Source of the DNA: Deltaproteobacteria bacterium
GTDB taxonomy: Bacteria > Desulfobacterota > Desulfobacteria > Desulfobacterales > BuS5
Direction of reading: 5' to 3'
Assembly (NCBI GenBank): GCA_021157555.1
Contig: JAGGWL010000172.1
Location: 1-10,832, forward strand
DNA: 10,832 nt
Below the pieces are notes generated by a model. It was not told the DNA's origin, made no database searches, and worked only from the letters and a program-made list of their open reading frames with translations. Shown one piece after another: positions 5,960 to 10,832 of this stretch (the stretch's first letter is position 1; each line of letters begins with the position of its first letter). The position numbers and the translations under genes were made by a program.

Positions 5960-6871
5960 ATGAATACAATACAAAAAAAATATATTTTAGGAGCACATCT
6001 ATCCATTGCCAAAGGCTTGCATAAGGCAATTTATGAAGCCAAGAAGCTTAATTGCAACGCTCTTCAAATTTTTACAAAAAATGCCGCGACCTGGAAGGAA
6101 AAATATTTAACCTCTGATGATATTGATCAATTTAAACGTGCTATGGAGGAAACAGGCATTACAAAAATAGCCTCTCATACATCCTACCTTATTAATTTGG
6201 CGGCTATAGATAAAAAAAAATATGCAATGTCCTGCAAGGCTCTTGTCGATGAGCTGACAAGATCTTCTTCTCTCGGCATTCCGTATGTTGTGCTGCATCC
6301 TGGGTCACATATGGGAAGCGGTGAAGAAAAAGGTATAGAGCAGATATCAAATGCTATAAATGAAATTTTTTCTGACATTCCTGATTTAAAAACACGACTT
6401 CTGCTTGAAACTACTGCTGGTCAGGGTTCCAGTATTGGACATACTTTTGAACAAATTGCATCAATTTTAGAGAAAATCGAAAATATAGATAAAGCTGGCG
6501 TCTGCCTTGATACCTGCCATATTTTTGCGGCCGGTTATGATATTAGAACCAGGGAAGCATATAATAAAACAATTGAAAAATTTGATAAAATTATAGGTCT
6601 CCAGCAACTATACCTGATGCATTTGAATGATTCTAAAAAAGAATTTGGTTCAAGGGTTGATCGGCATGAACAGATAGGCAGGGGATTTATAGGATTAAAG
6701 GCTTTTGAATTGATTATGAATGACAAAAGGCTTCGTAATATCCCCAAGGTAATCGAAACACCCAAAGGTAAGGAAGGAAATAAAATGGACAAGGTTAATC
6801 TAAATACACTTATAGGTCTTATTCATGACCGGGATCCGGTTCCAGAATTAGAAAAGTCGGAAGCCCCATAA
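5960..6871 (+). CDS. nfo: Endonuclease IV (apurinic/apyrimidinic endonuclease)
   Basis: This zinc enzyme cuts DNA 5' to abasic sites and removes 3'-blocking groups in base excision repair. The protein of 303 residues is a TIM barrel. All nine metal ligands of the family can be placed: His73, His113 (VLHPGSHMG), Glu150 (LLLETTAGQG), Asp184 and His187 (VCLDTCHIFAAGYD), His221, Asp234 and His236 (VDRHEQIG) and Glu266 (VIETPKG). It should therefore be active. The start at ATG 5960 has no visible Shine-Dalgarno; the first residues lead directly into the ILGAHLSIAKG strand, so a later start is unlikely. The C-terminal tail after residue 288 (DRDPVPELEKSEAP) is longer than usual, and its coding sequence overlaps the 3' end of dsbD by 53 bp. 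Nfo stands alone on this strand, separated from map by the toxin-antitoxin cassette. Confidence 0.98.
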   Translation: MNTIQKKYILGAHLSIAKGLHKAIYEAKKLNCNALQIFTKNAATWKEKYLTSDDIDQFKRAMEETGITKIASHTSYLINLAAIDKKKYAMSCKALVDELTRSSSLGIPYVVLHPGSHMGSGEEKGIEQISNAINEIFSDIPDLKTRLLLETTAGQGSSIGHTFEQIASILEKIENIDKAGVCLDTCHIFAAGYDIRTREAYNKTIEKFDKIIGLQQLYLMHLNDSKKEFGSRVDRHEQIGRGFIGLKAFELIMNDKRLRNIPKVIETPKGKEGNKMDKVNLNTLIGLIHDRDPVPELEKSEAP

Positions 6872-8423
6872 TTCCAAAATAATTTAAAACTTCTTTTATC
6901 TTTTTTGAATCCGGTTGTTCAGCCTGGAATTCAAGCTTGATAAAGGGTTTTAAGTTTTCATGCACCAGCTTATTTTTCAAGGTCGTATTTTCCATTGCCG
7001 TACAATTTTTACACCAGCTTGCCTTAAAATCAATTAATAAAGGTTTGTTCTCTTTTTTAGCAACTTCCAAAGCCTGGCCAAGATTATTATACCAGCCTTT
7101 ATGATGAATCTTGACGTTTGAATCCCCGGAAAATGTTTTATTCTGACCCTGCGTTGTTTTATAAATGCTGTAGGCAAGGTGGCCATAATAAAAGCCTGAG
7201 AGCAGAATGATTATGGCAAATATTCTTTTTATAACAAGCATCCATTTTCCAGGCCGTGGTAATAAAGATAATCCAGCACCGGCAAACGGCCAGGGGCTGC
7301 CCATGCCTGCACCTAAAAAAAACGGCATAAAAAGACCAAAAAAATTACCCTGAGAATATATCTGACTTGCAAAAACAAGCACCGCAATGATAACCGGTGC
7401 AACGCAGGCACCTGCAAGCAGAGCTGACACTCCTCCCATAAAAAAAACTACAAAAAAACCCTTATTTTTAGTTGAATGGCCAACAGGTTGAAACTTTGAG
7501 AAATCTATAGTAAAAACATCGAACATTGCAAGAGCAAGAATGATAAAAATCATAGCTATGCCTAAATTAAACCACGGACTTGAATTTAGCGCACCAAATG
7601 TGGAGCCCGTTATTACAACAATTCCTCCGACAATTCCATATGCAATGGCGATCCCGCAAGCATAAACAAGGCCTGTGAAAAAACCGCGGATTTTGGAACC
7701 GGCCCGTGCGCCGGCTCCTATGATCGCAATATTGATAGGAATCATAGGCAGCACACAGGGAGTAAAGTTTAAAGCCACTCCGCCCAACAGAATCAAAAAT
7801 AAAGAAAGGTAGATACTTCCCTGATTAAAACGTTCCAGCAAGCCTGAACTGCTTTCGGCTGGATCTGATTTTTTAAGATCAAGAAAATTTAAAAATTTCT
7901 TTGCATTTACATATCCGACCAGCCTTTTGCTAACCTCAAAGGCTTCGACATGTTGTTTCCAACCGGTTTTTATGTCGTCAAGAATGGGTTTGAAGTCTTG
8001 TAAATTATTTTGTTGTGAACTGTTTTCTTTTAATAATGTTAATTGAAATCTTTTTGATTCAGGCATAAAGCAGAGCTTCTGATCGCATCCCTGATAATAT
8101 ACTTCAATATCCAAATATTCATCAGGTTTCAGGTTGTTGACTTTATAGCGGGCAGAAAAATTTTGATCATAAACTAAAAGAATTTTATGAAAAAAAGGAT
8201 CAGTCTTTTTAACCGGTTCGGGGATGTTATACGGCACAAGCAGAATATTGGAAGGTTGTTTCAGAGCTACTTTAATTTTATCAGCATATAGATAGTAGCC
8301 ATCCGGAACAGAGAATTTTACAATAAGAACTTTTTCTGTTTTTTTTTCCAAACGGAGTTCTGCTGATATATCAAAATTATCCTGGCAAAATCCGGGTGCA
8401 GCAACATGAAACAACGATATCAA
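6819..8423 (-). CDS. dsbD: Thiol:disulfide interchange protein DsbD
   Basis: DsbD carries electrons from cytoplasmic thioredoxin across the inner membrane to periplasmic thiol proteins. Numbered from TTG 8421-8423, the protein has 534 residues. The periplasmic alpha domain (about 15-140) holds Cys113 and Cys118 (YYQGCDQKLC). The membrane domain (about 202-420, some eight helices) has the redox pair Cys223 (FTPCVLP) and Cys340 (AGACVAP). The C-terminal thioredoxin-like gamma domain has Cys471 and Cys474 (SWCKNC) and the cis-proline loop GLPTF. All six catalytic cysteines are present. A 50-residue linker (about 145-195) precedes the membrane part. TTG is the first ordinary start codon, but it falls inside the signal peptide. 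The frame stays open upstream, and starting at ATA (8445-8447) would give a complete signal sequence (IKTYIIIFLISLFHVAAPGFCQD) 7 bp behind AAGG. The protein ends about 20 residues earlier than E. coli DsbD, soon after GLPTFLILEPD, within the overlap with nfo. Confidence 0.95.
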   Translation of the reverse strand: MISLFHVAAPGFCQDNFDISAELRLEKKTEKVLIVKFSVPDGYYLYADKIKVALKQPSNILLVPYNIPEPVKKTDPFFHKILLVYDQNFSARYKVNNLKPDEYLDIEVYYQGCDQKLCFMPESKRFQLTLLKENSSQQNNLQDFKPILDDIKTGWKQHVEAFEVSKRLVGYVNAKKFLNFLDLKKSDPAESSSGLLERFNQGSIYLSLFLILLGGVALNFTPCVLPMIPINIAIIGAGARAGSKIRGFFTGLVYACGIAIAYGIVGGIVVITGSTFGALNSSPWFNLGIAMIFIILALAMFDVFTIDFSKFQPVGHSTKNKGFFVVFFMGGVSALLAGACVAPVIIAVLVFASQIYSQGNFFGLFMPFFLGAGMGSPWPFAGAGLSLLPRPGKWMLVIKRIFAIIILLSGFYYGHLAYSIYKTTQGQNKTFSGDSNVKIHHKGWYNNLGQALEVAKKENKPLLIDFKASWCKNCTAMENTTLKNKLVHENLKPFIKLEFQAEQPDSKKIKEVLNYFGIMGLPTFLILEPDPGHE

Positions 8424-8483
8424 GAATATTATAATATAAGTTTTTATAATCTGACCTTTTTGTAAAATTTGAAAATTTGCATC

Positions 8484-8512
8484 AATATAGCTTTTTTTAT
8501 GCTGGTATCCAA
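8484..8512 (-). promoter_or_regulatory. Weak candidate promoter for dsbD
   Basis: On the minus strand, TTGGAT (8507-8512) and TATATT (8484-8489) are 17 bp apart. The -10 box is good and the -35 box is poor. A start near 8477 would leave about 30 bases before the proposed AUA start at 8447, with AAGG in between, so it fits the signal-peptide reading of the dsbD start. Confidence 0.3.
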
Positions 8513-8534
8513 GAGAAAAATACTAACGATGCAA

Positions 8535-8563
8535 GAAAGTGTCATTATTATGACATGAAAGTG
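8535..8563. promoter_or_regulatory. Palindrome with flanking direct repeats upstream of dsbD
   Basis: TGTCAT-TATT-ATGACA (8540-8555) is a perfect 6-bp inverted repeat with a 4-base centre. GAAAGTG occurs directly before and after it (8535-8541 and 8557-8563), 22 bp apart, which is two helical turns. The site lies just upstream of the predicted dsbD promoter and could bind a regulator. Confidence 0.35.
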
Positions 8564-8652
8564 TTGTTTTATTGGCGCTCCATAAATATTAAAATAAAAA
8601 AGTAGTAACTTGTTAATAATAAACGAGAAATAATATTTTTCGGCTATTTGTT

Positions 8653-8702
8653 TTCCCCGAAATGATAGATTTTTATGCCGGAGCGTCATTTCTTCGGAAA
8701 CA
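8653..8702. repeat. Imperfect stem-loop sequence
   Basis: CCGAAATGA (8657-8665) pairs with the inverse of TCATTTCTTCGG (8685-8696) when a two-base bulge is allowed. The outer arms GTTTTCC and GGAAAC extend the stem. The loop includes GCCGGAGCGTC. It may be a remnant of a dispersed palindromic repeat; only one copy is visible here. Confidence 0.4.
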
Positions 8703-8723
8703 GGAACCCTACATATAATATAC

Positions 8724-8746
8724 GTTTCCACGCTGGAGGGTGGGAA
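8724..8746. repeat. Degenerate GTTTCCACGCTGGAG-type palindromic repeat
   Basis: GTTTCCACGCTGGAGGGTGGGAA reads as two partly complementary halves: TTTCCAC against GTGGGAA, and a TGGAG centre. It resembles, from memory, short palindromes built on TTCCCACGCTGGAGCGTGGGAA that are scattered between genes in many bacteria. With mismatches in the arms, it looks decayed. Confidence 0.4.
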
Positions 8747-9018
8747 GAAAAGTTTTGATAGATTGCCCCACTTTACGGCGGTAGCCCAAAAAGCAATGGT
8801 GATGATTTTATTATTTTGTTTTTTTTTGCACGCTTTTTGCTTATTCTATTAATAACGGTTCAACGATGTGCGTGTATCTTGCTGCGGTCATCTTCAAACT
8901 TAAAAAACAAAAAAATTTTAATCACAGAGAGATTGGCACCGGGAAGCAATAACGGCATTAGTTGTAACGGCACTTCAAAATATTTTATTTTCCTTAAATT
9001 CTTGTACCCTGCAAGGAG

Positions 9019-9055
9019 AAAGCAGCGCTTGAACAATCAGGCGCTGCTTTTTTTT
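9019..9055 (+). terminator. Strong rho-independent terminator with no upstream gene
   Basis: AAAGCAGCGC (9019-9028) and GCGCTGCTTT (9041-9050) form a perfect 10-bp stem with a 12-base loop, followed by an uninterrupted T-run (9048-9055). On the minus strand the stem lacks a proper T-run, so it acts on plus-strand transcripts. No convincing plus-strand gene lies upstream, so it ends an unrecognised transcript (possibly a small RNA) or is a relic of a lost gene. Confidence 0.85.
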
Positions 9056-9068
9056 GAGAGCCTATCTT

Positions 9069-9200
9069 TTTTTGGTAGTGGGTGAAATCTGTTGTTTTAC
9101 ATAAAGGATTAAGTTTAAAAATCTCGGTACATGTTATTCTAATTGGCCTGTTGAAAATGCATAATTTGTTTTAAATACACATTTCACCCACTACCTAAAA
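9069..9200. mobile_element. MITE-like element with about 20-bp terminal inverted repeats
   Basis: GGTAGTGGGTGAAAT (9074-9088) is an exact inverse of ATTTCACCCACTACC (9181-9195). With five more bases outward on each side, 19 of 20 positions match. The total length is about 122-132 bp, with AT-rich, non-coding inner sequence. This is the form of a miniature inverted-repeat element moved by a transposase encoded elsewhere. No clear target duplication is visible, and I cannot assign a transposon family. Confidence 0.65.
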
Positions 9201-9214
9201 TCATAATCCGACAT
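9191..9214 (-). other. Seven-codon open frame behind a strong ribosome site, stopped by the MITE end
   Basis: On the minus strand CGGAGG (9220-9225) is followed after 5 bp by an ATG (9212-9214) that encodes MSDYDFR and then TAG, the stop being part of the terminal inverted repeat. The spacing and strength of the ribosome site are typical of a real gene. It may be the 5' end of a gene broken when the element inserted. No continuation is recognisable on the far side. Confidence 0.3.
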
Positions 9215-9272
9215 GATATCCTCCGAAAAAAATTAATTGTTTTAAATTTTGTTGGTTTCAATGATCTTTGTT

Positions 9273-9494
9273 TTAATCTTTATTCGGCCATTCAACACTG
9301 CTTCTCTCTTCGGTAAAATAGCAGAATATGCTCCACTCATATTCGCGGAGAGAAACAGGACATCGTAATTTTACTTTTTTATCATTGACCCCAATGACTT
9401 CCCAGTCTCCTTTACGAGGGCCTTTTTTAATGTTTATTTTTTGTCCAATTCTAAATGGATATGGTTCAAAAAAAACTACTTTATTAGTTTTCAT
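9273..9494 (-). CDS. Small hypothetical protein, possibly SH3-like barrel
   Basis: This 73-residue basic protein has no family I can name with certainty. It begins MKTNKVVFFEPYPFRIGQKI and continues with a pattern of short strands: GQKINI, GDWEVIGV, KVKLRCP, EYEWSIFCYF. The centre KKGPRKGDWEVIGV, with Gly-Pro and an aromatic followed by beta strands, recalls small SH3/KOW-type barrels. The tail EERSSVEWPNKD is acidic. It is probably cytoplasmic, with no signal peptide or membrane segment. A GGGAG lies 11 bp upstream of the ATG, somewhat far. The gene is 63 bp downstream of rubrerythrin in the same direction, so it may belong to the tpx-rubrerythrin transcript. The even codon pattern and the lack of low-complexity sequence support a real gene. 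Confidence 0.72.
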   Translation of the reverse strand: MKTNKVVFFEPYPFRIGQKINIKKGPRKGDWEVIGVNDKKVKLRCPVSLREYEWSIFCYFTEERSSVEWPNKD

Positions 9495-9557
9495 AGGATA
9501 ATTATCTCCCGAATATTATAATGTGCCCTCAAAATTCTATAAAAACCTTCCTGGACA

Positions 9558-10052
9558 TTATTCCACTTTCAAAAATGTCTTTGCCGGAGTGTTGCATACG
9601 GGGCATTTTTGAGGAGGCTCATTTTCACAGGTGTAGCCGCACACTGGGCATACATAGTAATCGACTTCTTCAGCAGAGTCGATGTTATCAAGGGCTTTTT
9701 GATAAAGAGCTGCATGGATTTCTTCTACTTTATTGGCATAAATGAAGGATCGCTCCGCAGCTTTGTCTCCCTCCTTTTTAGCAGTCTCAATCATACCCGG
9801 GTACATCTCTTTAAACTCAAACATCTCACCGACGATTGCTCCTTTAAGGTTTTCAACGGTCTTACTGATACCCTTCATGGCGCGCAGGTGTGCGTGGGCA
9901 TGGACTGTTTCGGCTTCGGCTGTAGCTCGAAAGAGCTTGGCCACCTGTGCAAACCCCTCCTTGTCTGCCTGTTTGGCAAAGGCCAGATACTTTCTATTTG
10001 CCTGTGATTCTCCTGCAAAAGCTTCCTGAAGATTTTCTTTAGTCTTACTCAT
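9558..10052 (-). CDS. Rubrerythrin (non-heme diiron peroxidase)
   Basis: Rubrerythrin reduces hydrogen peroxide to water in the cytoplasm of anaerobes, taking electrons through its rubredoxin domain. Residues 1-130 are the four-helix bundle. The diiron ligands can be placed at Glu15 (AGESQANRKY), Glu48 and His51 (AEAETVHAHAH), Glu76 (GEMFEF) and Glu110/His113 (EEIHAAL). The C-terminal rubredoxin domain has CPVCGY (Cys135, Cys138) and CPVCNTP (Cys150, Cys153) for one iron. The length of 164 residues is at the short end of classical rubrerythrins. AGGAGG lies about 8 bp before the ATG. The gene is 51 bp downstream of tpx in the same direction, pairing two peroxidases, which suggests a shared response to peroxide. 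A perfect 12-bp palindrome lies between them, directly upstream of the ribosome site. Confidence 0.98.
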   Translation of the reverse strand: MSKTKENLQEAFAGESQANRKYLAFAKQADKEGFAQVAKLFRATAEAETVHAHAHLRAMKGISKTVENLKGAIVGEMFEFKEMYPGMIETAKKEGDKAAERSFIYANKVEEIHAALYQKALDNIDSAEEVDYYVCPVCGYTCENEPPQKCPVCNTPAKTFLKVE

Positions 10053-10069
10053 ACTTATACTCCTCCTTT

Positions 10070-10081
10070 TTACATATGTAA
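10070..10081. promoter_or_regulatory. Perfect 12-bp palindrome upstream of rubrerythrin
   Basis: TTACATATGTAA lies in the 51-bp gap between tpx and rubrerythrin, next to the ribosome binding site. It could be a regulator site or a processing hairpin. It does not match the Fur/PerR box consensus, and AT-rich palindromes of this size can occur by chance. Confidence 0.25.
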
Positions 10082-10103
10082 TAAAGTTGTTAAAACCGTT
10101 GGT

Positions 10104-10619
10104 CTACACCAGATTTTTCAGGGCTCCCAAAACTTCGTTATAGTCAGGTTCGTCCGCAACCTCTTTGACAAGCTGAACATATTGAAGAATCCCATCTTTA
10201 TCCAAAACAAATATCGCCCTTGCCAGTAAACGCAGATCCTTAATAAGGACGCCATATCTCTCTCCGAAGGAGGCGCTAAAATGGTCTGAAAGGGTGACCA
10301 CCTTATCAACCCCTGCTGCGCCGCACCAGCGCTTCTGTGCAAAAGGCAAATCCATACTAATGGTAAGTATGGTTACGTCAGGGCCGAGCATCCCAGCCTC
10401 TTCATTGAACCTTCGAGTCTCCATGTCGCACACAGGGGTGTCCAGGGAAGGCACTGAAGCGATAACACAGATCTTTCCTTGAAATGATGAAAGCCTTACC
10501 TGGGAAAGATCATTGTTCAGGACTTCGAAGTCAGGAGCAGGTTCTCCAATTTTTGGTTGCTTTCCAATCAGGGTCAAAGGGTTTCCTTTCATAGTTATTA
10601 TTCCAGCATTCTCTTCCAT
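10104..10619 (-). CDS. tpx: Thiol peroxidase (Tpx-type, atypical 2-Cys peroxiredoxin)
   Basis: This enzyme reduces hydrogen and alkyl peroxides using thioredoxin. The 171-residue protein matches the Tpx family in length and motifs: GEPAPDFEVLNNDLS (25-39), the peroxidatic Cys64 in SVPSLDTPVCDMETRRF, and the resolving Cys99 in AQKRWCGAAG. The wide spacing between the two cysteines (35 residues) is the mark of the Tpx subgroup. The late segments SDHFSASFGERYGVLI and LLARAIFVLDKDG also fit. The start at ATG 10617-10619 has AAGGAG 8 bp upstream; Met10 (MKGNPLTLIG) matches the E. coli N-terminus but has no comparable site. The gene is first in the run with rubrerythrin and the 73-residue protein. 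Its upstream 213 bp hold a dispersed repeat copy; I could not identify a convincing promoter or peroxide-regulator box. Confidence 0.97.
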   Translation of the reverse strand: MEENAGIITMKGNPLTLIGKQPKIGEPAPDFEVLNNDLSQVRLSSFQGKICVIASVPSLDTPVCDMETRRFNEEAGMLGPDVTILTISMDLPFAQKRWCGAAGVDKVVTLSDHFSASFGERYGVLIKDLRLLARAIFVLDKDGILQYVQLVKEVADEPDYNEVLGALKNLV

Positions 10620-10696
10620 TTTTAGATCTCCTTAAAATTTTATGTTTTTCTATATTGTTTTTTGAGTTATTTAATTCTTCCCTTCGAAATAATTTT

Positions 10697-10724
10697 CTAA
10701 GGAACGGGTACGAAATAACTTTCC
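10697..10724. repeat. Dispersed repeat, related to the left end of the 4988-5194 element
   Basis: CTAAGGAACGGGTACGAAAT followed by AACTTTCC matches the left end of the 4988-5194 element in 23 of 27 aligned bases with one inserted base. A shorter echo, GCGAAATAACGT, lies at 10784-10795. The copy sits upstream of tpx, within the probable leader or promoter region. I see no inverted partner, so it may be a solitary end or a fragment. Confidence 0.55.
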
Positions 10725-10832
10725 CAAACTTAATTCTTTGAATTTTCTGCATACATTTGTTTGGAACAAACTGGTTATACAGGAGCGAAATAACGTATTA
10801 ATTTTTGATTTATTTTACTCATTACAATATAC

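Larger units (their letters stand above)
8524..9272. other. Gene-free region with decayed repeats, an orphan terminator and a MITE-like element
   Basis: About 750 bp between dsbD and the small 73-residue gene contain no frame that looks like a real protein. From left to right there is a palindromic site (8535-8563), imperfect hairpin repeats (8653-8746), AT-rich sequence without recognisable features (8747-9018), a plus-strand terminator (9019-9055) and a MITE-like inverted-repeat element (9069-9200). The remaining 70 bases carry a strong ribosome site followed by a seven-codon frame (9191-9225). The region looks like a place where mobile fragments have accumulated. Confidence 0.7.

Noticed and set aside
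6819..6880. Frameshift truncating dsbD
   Set aside because: The alternative frames downstream give no sequence resembling the missing DsbD tail, and the region is also coding for the nfo C-terminus. A natural short end is simpler.
8444..8731. Minus-strand 95-codon frame ending at the proposed dsbD start
   Set aside because: It begins in a degenerate palindromic repeat with a GTG and no ribosome site, has AT-driven composition (many F, I, K, Y, L) and no family resemblance. It also runs through the predicted dsbD promoter.
8816..9085. Plus-strand 89-codon frame
   Set aside because: It reads through a strong terminator and into the MITE end, and its protein is low-complexity with no recognisable domain.
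10620..10700. PerR or Fur box upstream of tpx
   Set aside because: AT-rich stretches are present but no inverted repeat close to the known consensus could be found.
10775..10822. Minus-strand 15-codon frame MSKINQKLIRYFAPV near the right edge
   Set aside because: Very short, no Shine-Dalgarno, and partly made of repeat-like sequence.

Overview
The window is about 10.8 kb of AT-rich bacterial chromosome with ordinary housekeeping and stress genes. The best guess for the host is an anaerobic or microaerophilic Gram-negative bacterium of the Desulfobacterota (Desulfobacterales-like). The reasons are rubrerythrin next to a thiol peroxidase, a DsbD-type thiol exporter, an HD-GYP response regulator, a SEC-C-tagged methionine aminopeptidase and short dispersed palindromic elements between genes. 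This assignment rests on gene content and protein style, not on a search.

Layout. Positions 1-3980 (minus strand) form a tight gene run: an HD-GYP response regulator, def (peptide deformylase), fmt (Met-tRNA formyltransferase) and a membrane-anchored PASTA-repeat protein that leaves the window at base 1. Map (methionine aminopeptidase with an N-terminal SEC-C zinc motif) is transcribed divergently at 4105-4992. Formylation, deformylation and methionine removal are therefore all encoded within about 4 kb. A short promoter region with a 7-bp inverted repeat separates the two directions.

Positions 4988-5890 are the most structured stretch. A roughly 207-bp repeat element has inverted ends that supply the stop codons of both convergent neighbours. 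It carries two copies of a 20-bp perfect palindrome and a small hairpin. Next comes a type II toxin-antitoxin module (RHH antitoxin plus MazF/PemK-type endoribonuclease) with a clear promoter and interleaved inverted repeats. Beyond it lies a second, inverted copy of the small hairpin, which differs by one compensated base pair.

Positions 5960-8450 hold nfo (endonuclease IV, plus strand) and dsbD (minus strand), which overlap tail to tail by 53 bp. DsbD has no ATG; its signal peptide appears to start at an AUA or AUU codon.

Positions 8524-9272 contain no convincing gene. They hold degenerate hairpin repeats, an orphan plus-strand terminator and a MITE-like element of about 130 bp with 20-bp inverted ends. 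Positions 9273-10619 (minus strand) carry tpx, rubrerythrin and a small conserved-looking 73-residue protein, probably one peroxide-detoxification transcription unit. Upstream of tpx lies another copy of the sequence found at the left end of the 4988-5194 element.

I see no CRISPR array, rRNA, tRNA, phage genes or intact transposase. No wholly new defence system is apparent. The most novel signals are the repeat-bracketed toxin-antitoxin cassette, the stop-codon-supplying repeat, and the non-canonical start of dsbD.
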